A stretch of DNA of 43,752 bases from Streptomyces sp. NRRL WC-3742 (GTDB lineage Bacteria; Actinomycetota; Actinomycetes; Streptomycetales; Streptomycetaceae), in assembly GCF_000720635.1 (NCBI RefSeq), contig NZ_JOCF01000064.1, positions 1 to 43,752 of the forward strand. The letters are read 5' to 3'. The notes under the pieces are model-generated. The model had not been told where the DNA came from. It saw only the letters and a list, made by a program, of their open reading frames with translations, and searched no databases. This document shows positions 7,342 through 14,802 of the stretch, in pieces (position 1 is the stretch's first letter; each line of letters starts with the position of its first letter). Both the position numbers and the translations under genes were made by a program.

Positions 7342-7872
7342 ATGAAGACCAATGTCCGTCTGCCGCCGCTGGTCACCGTGGACGGCTCCGGCCTCGTCGC
7401 CGAGATCGAGGCGTACCTCGCCTCCCTGCCCGCTCCGGCGCGCATCGCCGTCCCGTACGTCTCGCCGCTCGGCTCCACCGTCCAGCCCTGGAACGCCGGC
7501 TACCCGGTCCCCCGGCTCACACTCCTCGACCGGCTCACCCACCGCCCGGCCCGCCCGGTGCCGGTGAGCGCCGCCGGCCACCTGCGCCTCGCCTCCCGCT
7601 ACATCGGCGCCTTCGGCTGGCTCCAGGGCGCCATGTGGGACTCCGCCGGCCGCGTCTGCCTCCTCGGCGCCCAGGCCGCCGTCCTCGCCCACGGCTACGG
7701 CACCCCCTGCACCGTCACCACCGCCCGCGTGCAGCTCATGGAGATCCTGCACGCCACCGGCCGCCCTGTCCGCTCCCCGGACGAGTACAACGACCGCCCC
7801 ACCACCCGCCAGGCCGACATCCACCAGCTGCTCGACCGGGCCGCCGCCCGCGCCCAGCGCCTCGGCCTCTGA
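7342..7872 (+). CDS. DUF6197-like protein
   Basis: The 176-aa protein starts at ATG 7342 behind AGGAGAG; an in-frame extension upstream overlaps the preceding gene and lacks a ribosome site. The central segment with FGWLQGAMWDSAGRVCLLGAQ (split across about residues 92-112) followed by a Cys/Thr-rich stretch resembles the DUF6197 family seen in Streptomyces elements. The C-terminus has NDRPTTRQADIHQLLDRAAARA, a helix typical of this group. The function of the family is not known. The protein is soluble and has no signal peptide. Confidence 0.72.
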   Translation: MKTNVRLPPLVTVDGSGLVAEIEAYLASLPAPARIAVPYVSPLGSTVQPWNAGYPVPRLTLLDRLTHRPARPVPVSAAGHLRLASRYIGAFGWLQGAMWDSAGRVCLLGAQAAVLAHGYGTPCTVTTARVQLMEILHATGRPVRSPDEYNDRPTTRQADIHQLLDRAAARAQRLGL

Positions 7873-7966
7873 CCTCCCCGGGGACGGCCAACACGCCGCC
7901 AGCATCCCGCCGCCCCGGCGATCGCAACCCCCCTTCGTCCGCGCCCGCCCATCACGGAGGACCACC

Positions 7967-8515
7967 ATGGATCTCCCCACGGCCTTCGCCGCCGCTGTGC
8001 CGCTGATCGGATGGACCACCCACAGCGCCTGGCTGAACCGTCGCCTCGCCACCGCTCGCCGCGACCCGCTCACCGGGCTCCACACCCGCGACGGCTTCAC
8101 CGCCCGCGCCCACCGGCTGACCCAACGCTGTCCGGACCGCGCTTCGGTGCTGCTGATCGACCTGGACGACTTCAAGGCCACCAACGACACCTACGGCCAC
8201 GCTGCCGGCGACGTCGTGCTCACCGCGACGGCCGGCCGCCTGTCCGCCTGGTGCGGCCGTACCGGCATCGCGGCCCGCCTCGGCGGGGACGAGTTCGCCG
8301 TCGTCGCCCTGGACGCCCCCGCGCGCCTGTCCGAACTGCGCGCGGCGCTCAACCAGCCGGTCCCGTACGCCGGCCTCACGCTCCCGGCCTCCGCCTCGGT
8401 GGGCATCTGCCGCGTCGCCGAGCTGCCGGTCGTCTCGCTCACGGACGCGCTCAGCTCCGCCGACCGGGACATGTACGCGCACAAGCGCGACGGCCGCACG
8501 ACCCGCCGCCGCTGA
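7967..8515 (+). CDS. GGDEF-domain protein, putative diguanylate cyclase
   Basis: The 182-aa protein is almost entirely a GGDEF domain. DPLTGLHTRDGF opens the domain (about residues 32-43), LLIDLDDFKATNDTYGHAAGD carries the metal and substrate residues (about 63-83), and an intact GGDEF is at 106-110. The inhibitory I-site RxxD, normally five residues before GGDEF, is absent (GRTG at the aligned position), so product feedback would be missing. A short N-terminal hydrophobic stretch (about 5-16) might anchor it; no sensor domain is present. ATG follows GGAGG. c-di-GMP controls BldD and sporulation timing in Streptomyces, so the element may influence host development. Catalytic activity is inferred from motifs only. 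Confidence 0.85.
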   Translation: MDLPTAFAAAVPLIGWTTHSAWLNRRLATARRDPLTGLHTRDGFTARAHRLTQRCPDRASVLLIDLDDFKATNDTYGHAAGDVVLTATAGRLSAWCGRTGIAARLGGDEFAVVALDAPARLSELRAALNQPVPYAGLTLPASASVGICRVAELPVVSLTDALSSADRDMYAHKRDGRTTRRR

Positions 8516-8616
8516 TCAGAAGACCGGCCCCGGGGCGGCAACACGCCGCCAAGCATCCCGCCGCCCCGAGGCCGCAACCCCTTCCCGAACCGAAGCCCAC
8601 GAAGGAGACCACCATC

Positions 8617-8799
8617 ATGCCGCAGCACGACCACACCCCGAACCGGATCTGCCCGAACTGCTCCGGCTTCGCCTCCGTCGCCATCGCCACCGGCGTCCGC
8701 CTCCGCAACGGCTCCCGCGCCACCATCCCGGTCAACTGCCACACCTGCCACGGCACCGGCACCGTCACCCGCCCGCTCGCCATCGCAAAGGCGGCCTGA
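8617..8799 (+). CDS. 60-aa zinc-knuckle protein with CxxC pairs
   Basis: ATG follows GAAGGAG. CPNCSGFAS near the N-terminus and CHTCHGTGTV near the C-terminus form two CxxC units, the second with the DnaJ-like CxxCxGxG pattern. It resembles the protein at 5929-6111 in design but not in linker sequence. It is likely a small zinc-binding protein; the partner is unknown. It lies 3 bp before another Cys-containing micro-protein. Confidence 0.7.
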   Translation: MPQHDHTPNRICPNCSGFASVAIATGVRLRNGSRATIPVNCHTCHGTGTVTRPLAIAKAA

Positions 8800-8802
8800 C
8801 CG

Positions 8803-8970
8803 ATGGCCCTCCTCGACTGGCGCGACTCCAAGCACTGGGCCCCCAAGCCCGCCCCCTGCGGCGTCTGCGACAGGCCCACCAACCTGCGCTCCGACCGTGG
8901 CAAGCCCGTCCACAAGGTCTGCGCCGAGCAGTGGCTCAACCGCCACCAGAAGCCCGCCAACCCGTCCTGA
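8803..8970 (+). CDS. 55-aa Cys-containing protein
   Basis: This short frame begins MALLDWRDSKHWAPKPAPC and has CGVCDRP plus VHKVCAEQW, three Cys and several His residues that could bind one zinc. Its start is 3 bp after the preceding stop and its stop is 60 bp before the methyltransferase start. Codon use is typical of the operon. No family is recognised. The clean operon spacing and conserved-looking zinc pattern support its being real. Confidence 0.62.
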   Translation: MALLDWRDSKHWAPKPAPCGVCDRPTNLRSDRGKPVHKVCAEQWLNRHQKPANPS

Positions 8971-9030
8971 GCCGCTCCGCCCCGGAGCCGACCAGCCCGG
9001 CTCCGGGGCCCTCGCAGGAGGTGAACTCCC

Positions 9031-9693
9031 GTGACCCACCAGTTGCCCGCGCGCACCGCCAACGGCCTTCGCGTCCTCGACCTCTTCTGCTGCCAGGGAG
9101 GTGCCGGTATGGGCTACCGCCTCGCCGGGTTCAACGTCACCGGTATCGACACCGCCCCTCAGCCCCGCTATCCCTTTGCCTTCCACCAGGCTGACGCGCT
9201 GGCCTACCTCGCTGAGCACGGCACCGAGTTCGACCTGATCCACGCCTCCCCGCCCTGCCAGCGGTACACCAACGCCCAGAAGATCCGGGGCAACGACCAC
9301 CCCGACCTGGTCGAGCCGCTGCGCAAACTCCTCGCCGCCATCGGGCGCCCGTACGTCATCGAGAACGTCCCCGGCGCCCCGCTCCTGGACCCGGTCGAGC
9401 TGTGCGGGACCATGTTCGGCCTTCGCACCTACCGGCACCGGCTCTTCGAGACCTCGTTCCCGGTCGCGCACCTGCACCACCCCCGTCACCTCGCGCCCAA
9501 CGCCAAGATGGGCCGCCCCGTGCACGACGGCGAGTTCATGCACATCGTCGGCAACTTCTCGAACGTCCCCCTCGCCCGCGACGTGATGGGGATGCCCTGG
9601 GCCAGCCGCGACGGGCTGCGCGAAGCCATTCCGCCGGCCTACACGGCCCACATCGCGCACGCCTTCCTGACCTCCACGGAGGTCGCCGCATGA
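9031..9693 (+). CDS. Short DNA cytosine-C5 methyltransferase
   Basis: The 220-aa protein has the C5-MTase motifs in order: motif I LDLFCCQGGAGMGY (SAM binding), motif IV SPPCQ with catalytic Cys76, motif VI VIENVPGA, motif VIII-like RTYRHRLFE, and a motif X-like EAIPPAYTAHIAHAF. It is much shorter than the usual 300-450 aa. The target-recognition region between motifs VIII and X is only about 50 residues (HHPRHLAPNAKMGRP...). The start is GTG behind GCAGGAGGTG. The stop overlaps the repSA start (ATGA), so methylation may be tied to replication. No restriction nuclease is encoded nearby, which suggests an orphan methylase that marks or protects element DNA; that is inference. Confidence 0.82.
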   Translation: MTHQLPARTANGLRVLDLFCCQGGAGMGYRLAGFNVTGIDTAPQPRYPFAFHQADALAYLAEHGTEFDLIHASPPCQRYTNAQKIRGNDHPDLVEPLRKLLAAIGRPYVIENVPGAPLLDPVELCGTMFGLRTYRHRLFETSFPVAHLHHPRHLAPNAKMGRPVHDGEFMHIVGNFSNVPLARDVMGMPWASRDGLREAIPPAYTAHIAHAFLTSTEVAA

Positions 9694-11120
9694 CCCGCAT
9701 CTCTGCTCTCCCGGACGCGGCGAACCGGCTGGCCCTCGCCGACCTGGCCCGACTCACCTCCCGGGGAGACCTCCCCCGCCTCCACGACCAGCTCCGCCGC
9801 ACCGGCGGCTGCTCCAACCCGATGCACCTCCAGGGCTTCCGGACCCTCACCCACGCCCCGACCGGCGCCGTCTGGCACCGCTACTCCACTGACCACGAAC
9901 CCGGCGCACGCCTCAAGGTCGCCTGCGGCAACCGCCGGGCTTCCCGCTGCCCCTCGTGTGCCCGGACCTACTCGGCGGACACCTTTCACCTGATCCGCGC
10001 CGGACTCGCCGGCGACACCACCAAGGGAGTCCCGGACACGGTCCGCTCTCACCCCCGGGTCTTCGCGACCCTCACCGCCCCTTCGTTCGGCCCGGTCCAC
10101 AACCGGCCCGACACGGGCACCTGCCGCTGCGGCCACGCCCACCCCTCCGGCTCACCGATGCTCGGCACGCCGCTGGACCCGGAGAAGTACGACTACGGGC
10201 ACGCGGTCCTGTGGAACAACCACGCCCCGGACCTGTGGCGCCGCTTCACCGTCTACCTGTTCCGGACCATGGCGAAGATGGCCGGGCTGTACCAGTACGA
10301 GTTCAAGGAGCAGGCGAAGATCTCGTTCGGCAAGGTCGCCGAGTACCAGCGCCGGGGCGCCGTCCACTTCCACGCCGTCATCCGCATCGACGGCCCCGGC
10401 GGACCCGACACGCCCCCGCCCGCCTGGGCCACCGTCGCCCTGCTGGACGCCGCGATCCGAGCCGCCGCCCGCCGCGCCGGTCTCCCCGTCGCCGCCGGGG
10501 GCGACCAGCCCGCCCGCGTCCTGGAATGGGGCACACAGGTCGACGTCCGCCCGATCGGCGCCTTCGCCAGCGGGGAGATCACGGAACGGGCCGTCGCCTC
10601 CTACATCGCCAAGTACGCCACTAAGTCCGCCGAGACCACCGAGACCGTGGACCGCCGCCTCCTGGAACGCCACGAACTCGACCGGCACGACCTGCCCGAC
10701 CACACCCGCCGCCTGATCGAAGCCTGCTGGGACCTCGACCCGCACTATCCCGGCCGCCTGCTCGCGCACTGGTCCCACATGCTCGGCTTCCGGGGCCACT
10801 TCTCGTCGAAGTCCCCCACCTACTCCACCACCCTCGGCGCCCTGCGACAGGTCCGCGCCGACTACCGCGCCGACCAGGCCCGCACCGAACTCCGCGAACG
10901 CCTCCTCGCCGCCGGCCTCCCGGATCTGGACGACTTGCCCGAAGCCGAGACCCTGGTCGTCGCCCACTGGGCCTTCGCCGGCGCCGGGAACTCCCCGGGC
11001 GAGTCCATGCTCGCCGCCACCATCGCCCGGGACCTGTACGAACGCCACACCACCGACCGGCAGGAGATGCGCGCACAACTCGCGCGAGAAGAGGGGGAAT
11101 CAGCATGGGTCACCTGCTGA
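9690..11120 (+). CDS. repSA: RepSA-type replication initiator
   Basis: The 476-aa protein starts at ATG 9690, overlapping the methylase stop; the longer frame upstream is a shadow. An N-terminal Cys-rich part (CGNRRASRCPSCARTYSADTFHL, split at about residues 75-97) precedes a rolling-circle core with the HUH-like HFH at residues 226-228 (AVHFHAVIRIDG). The segment VASYIAKYATKSAE (about 301-314) holds candidate catalytic tyrosines. This is the RepSA family found in pSAM2-like elements, which nicks the element origin after excision and starts rolling-circle replication. Its end overlaps the xis start by 16 bp. Confidence 0.9.
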   Translation: MTRISALPDAANRLALADLARLTSRGDLPRLHDQLRRTGGCSNPMHLQGFRTLTHAPTGAVWHRYSTDHEPGARLKVACGNRRASRCPSCARTYSADTFHLIRAGLAGDTTKGVPDTVRSHPRVFATLTAPSFGPVHNRPDTGTCRCGHAHPSGSPMLGTPLDPEKYDYGHAVLWNNHAPDLWRRFTVYLFRTMAKMAGLYQYEFKEQAKISFGKVAEYQRRGAVHFHAVIRIDGPGGPDTPPPAWATVALLDAAIRAAARRAGLPVAAGGDQPARVLEWGTQVDVRPIGAFASGEITERAVASYIAKYATKSAETTETVDRRLLERHELDRHDLPDHTRRLIEACWDLDPHYPGRLLAHWSHMLGFRGHFSSKSPTYSTTLGALRQVRADYRADQARTELRERLLAAGLPDLDDLPEAETLVVAHWAFAGAGNSPGESMLAATIARDLYERHTTDRQEMRAQLAREEGESAWVTC

Positions 11121-11317
11121 CGATCAAGGAGGTAGCTGAACGCCTCGGCACCTGGGAGACCAGCGGGGAGCGGTTCCCCCGACGCCTGGTCGCCGAGCGC
11201 CGGATCGCCTTCGTCAAGGTCGGCCGTCACGTGCGCATCACGGAGGCAGCCCTGTCCGAGTACGTGGCCGCGAACACCGTGCAGCCCCGGTCTCGTCGAC
11301 TGCGAGTGGTGGCCTAA
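11105..11317 (+). CDS. xis: Excisionase (Xis), MerR-type HTH
   Basis: The 70-aa DNA-binding protein has LLTIKEVAERLGT as the first helices of a winged HTH and RRIAFVKVGRHVRITEAALSEYVA as the wing and final helix. This layout is typical of excisionase-like proteins of the HTH_17 group. It is encoded between repSA and int, with its stop immediately before the int GTG, so the three are translationally linked. Xis directs the integrase toward excision at attL/attR. Confidence 0.87.
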   Translation: MGHLLTIKEVAERLGTWETSGERFPRRLVAERRIAFVKVGRHVRITEAALSEYVAANTVQPRSRRLRVVA

Positions 11318-12445
11318 GTGGCAAGCAAGCGACGGCAGTTCGGCCGAATCCGCAAGCTCCCTTCCGGTCGCTTCCAGGCCCGGTACCTCGACCCGACCGG
11401 CATGCTTCGGCCGGCGCCCGAGACCTTCGAGACGAAGACCGACGCGGACGACTGGCTTGCCGAGATGCAGACCAGCATCCGCAAGAAGGACTGGCGAGAC
11501 CCCGACGCCGGGGCGGTCAACTTCGGCAAGTACGCCGACGCGTGGATCACCGAGCGCGGCCTGATGGAGACCACCCTGGAGCTGTACCGCCGGCTGCTGC
11601 GGCTGCACCTCCAGCCGAACTTCGGTGACCTCGACCTGGACGAGATCACGCCTCCGCTCGTCCGTGCCTGGCGGGCCGAACTCCGGGCCACCGGCAAGCA
11701 CACCACGGCCGCGAAGGCGTACCGCTTGCTCAAGTCAGTGATGGCCACCGCGACCGACGACGAGCTGATCCGCCGGAACCCGTGCCGGATCAAGGGTGCG
11801 GGCAAGGAGTCCGCCGAGGAACGCGGGGTCGCCAGCATCGAGAAGGTCTACGAGCTGGCCGAGTACGTGGGGCTGCGCTGGCGCGCCATGGTCCTGCTCG
11901 CCGCCTTCACGACGCTCCGCCCGGAGGAACTGGCCGAGCTGCGGCGCAAGGACATCGACCTCCTGGCAAGTACGGTCCGCGTCCGGCTCGCCGCCCCCGA
12001 ACTCAACACCGGCCGACGGGCACTCGGCGACACCAAATCCGAAGCGGGCAAGCGGGTCGTGACCATCCCGGCCGCCGTCCTGCCGGATGTGCGGCTGCAC
12101 CTGGAGCTGTTCGCCGAGAAGGGGGATGAGGGCCTGCTGTTCGTCGGCGAGAAGGGCGCCCCGTTCCGCCGGACCACCTTCGGGCGAATCTGGCGGAAGG
12201 CTCGCGCCAAGGCGGGCATGCCGGGCTTCCGCTTCTACGACCTGCGGCACACCGGCAACAACCTGGCCGCCGCCACCGGGGCCAGCCTCAAGGAGCTGAT
12301 GGCCCGCATGGGGCACGCCTCCGTCCGGGCTGCGCTGATCTACCAGCACGCGACCAGCGAGCGGGACAAGAAGATCGCGGACGGCATGGACACCGCGATC
12401 AACGATGCTCTCGGCCGGGGCACGACACCGCCCGACCAGCCGTAG
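11318..12445 (+). CDS. int: Tyrosine recombinase integrase
   Basis: The 375-aa integrase starts with GTG one base after the xis stop. The N-terminal arm-binding part (RRQFGRIRKLPSGRFQARY) and a SAM-like core-binding domain (about 65-150) precede the catalytic domain. Catalytic residues visible: Arg201 (TTLRPEEL), a Lys in SEAGKRVV, YDLRH with Arg310/His311, His333 (MGHAS) and the nucleophile Tyr342 (IYQH). Box II has Tyr in place of the usual first His (YDLR), a common variant in actinomycete integrases. The gene points at the intact tRNA and ends 80 bp from the attachment repeat. It catalyses recombination between the element and tRNA-Gly(CCC). Confidence 0.95.
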   Translation: MASKRRQFGRIRKLPSGRFQARYLDPTGMLRPAPETFETKTDADDWLAEMQTSIRKKDWRDPDAGAVNFGKYADAWITERGLMETTLELYRRLLRLHLQPNFGDLDLDEITPPLVRAWRAELRATGKHTTAAKAYRLLKSVMATATDDELIRRNPCRIKGAGKESAEERGVASIEKVYELAEYVGLRWRAMVLLAAFTTLRPEELAELRRKDIDLLASTVRVRLAAPELNTGRRALGDTKSEAGKRVVTIPAAVLPDVRLHLELFAEKGDEGLLFVGEKGAPFRRTTFGRIWRKARAKAGMPGFRFYDLRHTGNNLAAATGASLKELMARMGHASVRAALIYQHATSERDKKIADGMDTAINDALGRGTTPPDQP

Positions 12446-12479
12446 AGACACGCAGGGGGCACGGGAGCCCAAAAACACG

Positions 12480-12520
12480 AAAGGCCCGGCTCGGGGATCA
12501 TGCCCCTGAGCTGGGCCTTT
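12480..12520 (-). terminator. Element-borne replacement terminator for tRNA-Gly
   Basis: A near-perfect hairpin (AAAGGCCC...GGGCCTTT outer arms; inner GGCTC/GAGCTG and GGGG/CCCC) lies just inside the right attachment repeat. On the minus strand it is followed by GTGTTTTTGG, a T-rich tract, so it would end transcription of the tRNA (minus). It can also serve int on the plus strand. The element thus appears to supply a new terminator in place of the one it displaced at 82-112. Confidence 0.75.
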
Positions 12521-12525
12521 ACTGC

Positions 12526-12569
12526 TGGAGCGGGCGACGAGAATCGAACTCGCGCTCTAAGCTTGGGAA
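12526..12569 (-). repeat. Right attachment repeat, 3' part of the intact tRNA-Gly
   Basis: This is the second copy of the 44-bp repeat, identical to 117-160. It forms the 3' part of the complete tRNA gene. Integration therefore keeps the tRNA functional at this end and leaves a 3' fragment at the other. Confidence 0.92.
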
Positions 12570-12599
12570 GCTCATGTTCTACCATTAAACTACGCCCGC
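12526..12599 (-). tRNA. tRNA-Gly(CCC)
   Basis: Read on the minus strand, the 74 nt fold as a tRNA: acceptor GCGGGCG/CGCCCGC, D arm with TAATGGTAGA, anticodon stem TGAGC/GCTTA enclosing the loop TTCCCAA (anticodon CCC), T arm GCGAGTTCGATTCTCGT, discriminator T and an encoded CCA. It is the integration target of the AICE. Confidence 0.95.
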
Positions 12600-12875
12600 C
12601 TGATGAGCCGTCAGGGACCGCTCATTCCGGTGTCACTGTACCCCATCCGAGACTGTGGTTGCACAGGTGGCCGGGGGTCGTGGCGGAGCCGGGCGGGGGG
12701 TGGGTTGGGGCGTACTGTTTGGGCCGCGTGAAGGTGCTCCGGTGGGTGGGGGCGGGGCGGCGAGCCATGGTGTGGAATGTCCGGAACATCCCCTAATGTG
12801 ACGCTGTCCCGGGGCCTGGTCCGCCGGGGCGCGTGAGTACGGGTGAGTACTGGGTTAGGGATGGGAAGGGGATCG

Positions 12876-13097
12876 ATGGATCAGCGCGCCGTCGTTCGTT
12901 GTGCCGAGGGGCACCTGTTCAGCACCACCACGTTCCCGATGCAGAACCTCGGGCCCGGGCGGCTCGGGCCGGGGCGGTTGATCAGGTGCCCGCAGTGCGG
13001 ACGGATGCGGAGTTCGGTGCTGGCCGACGTGCGGGAGCTGTCGACGGCACAGCTGGCGAGGGCGATGCGGTTGGAGGCCGCTGAGTTCCTGGCCTGA
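12876..13097 (+). CDS. Zinc-ribbon protein, 73 aa
   Basis: The small soluble protein begins MDQRAVVRCAEGHLF and has CAEGH and CPQCG pairs (about residues 9-13 and 36-40) that form a zinc ribbon, followed by a helical C-terminus (LSTAQLARAMRLEAAEFLA). The chosen ATG (12876) has GGGAAGGGG upstream; in-frame ATGs further 5' lack one. It lies between the tRNA and dcd and ends 17 bp before a strong terminator. No function is known. Confidence 0.72.
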   Translation: MDQRAVVRCAEGHLFSTTTFPMQNLGPGRLGPGRLIRCPQCGRMRSSVLADVRELSTAQLARAMRLEAAEFLA

Positions 13098-13114
13098 GAA
13101 CGACACGGAGTGGG

Positions 13115-13148
13115 ACGGGGCCCCGGGCGGATTCGTCCGGGGCCCCGT
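13115..13148. terminator. Hairpin terminator after the zinc-ribbon gene
   Basis: Perfect 12-bp inverted repeat, ACGGGGCCCCGG (13115-13126) with CCGGGGCCCCGT (13137-13148), and a 10-nt loop. No T tract follows, as is usual in high-GC actinobacteria. It isolates dcd from upstream transcription. Confidence 0.75.
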
Positions 13149-13156
13149 CGTGCACG

Positions 13157-13162
13157 TAACCT
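13157..13162 (+). promoter_or_regulatory. -10 element of dcd, leaderless mRNA likely
   Basis: TAACCT fits the actinobacterial -10 (TANNNT) and ends 6 bp before the dcd GTG. A start of transcription 7 bp after the -10 would fall on the G of the start codon. No ribosome-binding site is present between them, so a leaderless transcript is expected. No clear -35 is seen. Confidence 0.55.
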
Positions 13163-13168
13163 CGAGGC

Positions 13169-13744
13169 GTGCTGCTCTCTGACAAGGACATCCGGACCGA
13201 AATCGACCTGGGTCGGGTCGTCGTCGACCCCTTCGACCCGGCGATGATCCAGCCGTCGAGCATCGACGTGCGCCTCGACCGCTTCTTCCGCGTGTTCGAG
13301 AACCACAAGTACCCCCACATCGACCCCTCCGAGGAGCAGCCGGACCTGACCCGGCTGGTGGAGCCGGACGGGGACGAGGCGTTCATCCTGCACCCGGGCG
13401 AGTTCGTGCTGGCCTCGACGTACGAGGTCATCACGCTGCCCGAGGACGTGGCCTCGCGGCTGGAGGGCAAGTCGAGCCTGGGCCGGCTGGGCCTGCTCAC
13501 GCACTCCACGGCGGGCTTCATCGACCCCGGTTTCAGCGGGCACGTGACGCTGGAGCTGTCGAACGTCGCGACACTGCCGATCAAGCTGTACCCGGGGATG
13601 AAGATCGGGCAGCTGTGCCTGTTCCGGCTGTCCTCGCCCTCGGAGCACCCCTACGGCTCGGCGCGGTACGGCTCGCGCTACCAGGGCCAGCGCGGTCCGA
13701 CGCCGTCCCGCTCGTACCTGAACTTCCACCGCTCGAAGATCTGA
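13169..13744 (+). CDS. dcd: dCTP deaminase (possibly bifunctional with dUTPase)
   Basis: The 191-aa protein has full family length. It begins [12 protein letters not shown] and has [22 protein letters not shown] (Ser/Arg of the active site) and HVTLELSN (catalytic Glu). It converts dCTP to dUTP for dTMP synthesis. Mycobacterial and some archaeal Dcd enzymes also hydrolyse dUTP to dUMP; whether this one does cannot be told from sequence inspection alone. The start is GTG 13169 immediately after a -10 element, giving a probable leaderless mRNA. It is convergent with the AlaX-like gene across a shared terminator. Confidence 0.95.
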   Translation: MLLSDKDIRTEIDLGRVVVDPFDPAMIQPSSIDVRLDRFFRVFENHKYPHIDPSEEQPDLTRLVEPDGDEAFILHPGEFVLASTYEVITLPEDVASRLEGKSSLGRLGLLTHSTAGFIDPGFSGHVTLELSNVATLPIKLYPGMKIGQLCLFRLSSPSEHPYGSARYGSRYQGQRGPTPSRSYLNFHRSKI

Positions 13745-13780
13745 GGACTCGAAGGTCTGAGGACAGACGGAGCACGCACG

Positions 13781-13814
13781 GAGGGCGGCCATCCCGATCG
13801 GGGTGGCCGCCCTC
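13781..13814. terminator. Bidirectional terminator between dcd and the AlaX-like gene
   Basis: Inverted repeat GAGGGCGGCCATCCC (13781-13795) with GGGGTGGCCGCCCTC (13800-13814), one wobble pair and a 4-nt loop. It sits between two convergent genes and can serve both. Confidence 0.8.
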
Positions 13815-13825
13815 GGCGTGTGCGG

Positions 13826-14716
13826 TCAGGCCCGCTCGGGGCTGGTGACGGCGATCAGTTCGGTGCCGTCCTCGGAGAGCCGCAGTTCGGTGCGCAGCTC
13901 GGCGAGCTCGCCGAGGTGGTGCAGGTGGGTGCCGCCGCAGAAGATCTGCGCGGCGCCCTCGGGCAGCTCGCAGTGCCACTGGCGGCGGGCGGTCAGCTCG
14001 GGGCCGGGGACGTCGATGCGGACGGGGGCGTCGGCGGCGACCCAGGCGGCCAGGCGCTCGTTGACGGCCTCGGTGAGGGCGGGCAGGGCGTCGGCGAGGG
14101 CGGGGAGGTCCTCGGTGGCGTCGGCGGTGAAGCCCTTCTTCTTGAGGGACTTGCCGAGGCGGTAGGTGTCGGTGCTGGCCGCGGTGTCCATCACCGAGCT
14201 CGCCATGGCGAGGCTGTCGAAGTCCGGGTGGCCGAAGGCGTCGGAGCGGCCCGGGTCCTTGCGCCAGCGCGGGGCGAGGGCGGCGTTGAGGGCGAGGGCG
14301 AGCAGGTGGCAGCCGCTGTGCGAGGCGCTGAGGGCGGCGCGGCGCTCGGCGTCGACGGCCAGGGCGGCGGTGCGGCCGGCGATGGCGCCCGGGTCGGTGT
14401 CCAGGACGTGCAGGACCAGCCAGGACCACTCCTCGTCGCCGCGGCGGACCGGGATGTCCGCGCCGACGAGGAGGCCACCGCCGTCCGGGCCGACCGCGCC
14501 GGTGAGGCAGTCGACGACGGCCCACTCGGTGCCGTCGACGGCGAGGACGCCGTGGTCGGCCGGCTGGTCGGGCCAGGTGTGGTCGAGCGGGTGGAACGGG
14601 GTGGCCTCGGTGACGACGGCGTACCGGCCGTCCGCCAGCGGGTGCACCGCCAGCACCGGGGACTCGCCGCTCACCGCCCCGGCAGGGAAGCTGACGTGGG
14701 TGGTGGGGAGGGTCAT
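13826..14716 (-). CDS. AlaX-like alanyl-tRNA editing protein
   Basis: The 296-aa protein resembles the editing (SAD) domain of alanyl- and threonyl-tRNA synthetases without the catalytic core. The zinc site is intact: SHSGCH gives His133 and His137, and CGGTH gives Cys260 and His264. Free-standing AlaX proteins hydrolyse mischarged Ser- or Gly-tRNA(Ala) in trans. The start at ATG 14716 has GGAG upstream; a much longer in-frame extension would read through the promoter and the next gene and is rejected. It probably has its own promoter, 86 bp downstream of the Yip1 gene stop. Confidence 0.85.
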   Translation of the reverse strand: MTLPTTHVSFPAGAVSGESPVLAVHPLADGRYAVVTEATPFHPLDHTWPDQPADHGVLAVDGTEWAVVDCLTGAVGPDGGGLLVGADIPVRRGDEEWSWLVLHVLDTDPGAIAGRTAALAVDAERRAALSASHSGCHLLALALNAALAPRWRKDPGRSDAFGHPDFDSLAMASSVMDTAASTDTYRLGKSLKKKGFTADATEDLPALADALPALTEAVNERLAAWVAADAPVRIDVPGPELTARRQWHCELPEGAAQIFCGGTHLHHLGELAELRTELRLSEDGTELIAVTSPERA

Positions 14717-14802
14717 GCCTGGCTCCGGTGGGTGTGGACTGCGGGAGGGTGCGGGCGGCCCGGCCGGTGACCGGGGCCCGCCCCCATTCTGCCCGCAGCC
14801 GC

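Larger units (their letters stand above)
117..12569 (+). mobile_element. AICE (integrative and conjugative element) in tRNA-Gly(CCC)
   Basis: The element is bounded by a 44-bp direct repeat and is about 12,409 bp long counting one repeat copy. It has every core AICE module: tyrosine integrase (11318-12445) next to the intact tRNA, Xis-like HTH protein, RepSA-type initiator, FtsK/SpoIIIE-like transfer translocase, small membrane proteins of the spread type, and a leftward regulatory block. No gene looks truncated, so excision and transfer may still be possible. Accessory genes include a GGDEF protein, a C5 methyltransferase, a NYN protein and a PP2C phosphatase. Known relatives in general organisation are pSAM2 and SLP1, which use other tRNA genes. 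Confidence 0.93.

Noticed and set aside
9402..9689. Extended N-terminus for RepSA
   Set aside because: This part is the methyltransferase gene read in another frame; ATG 9690 overlaps the methylase stop as expected for coupling.
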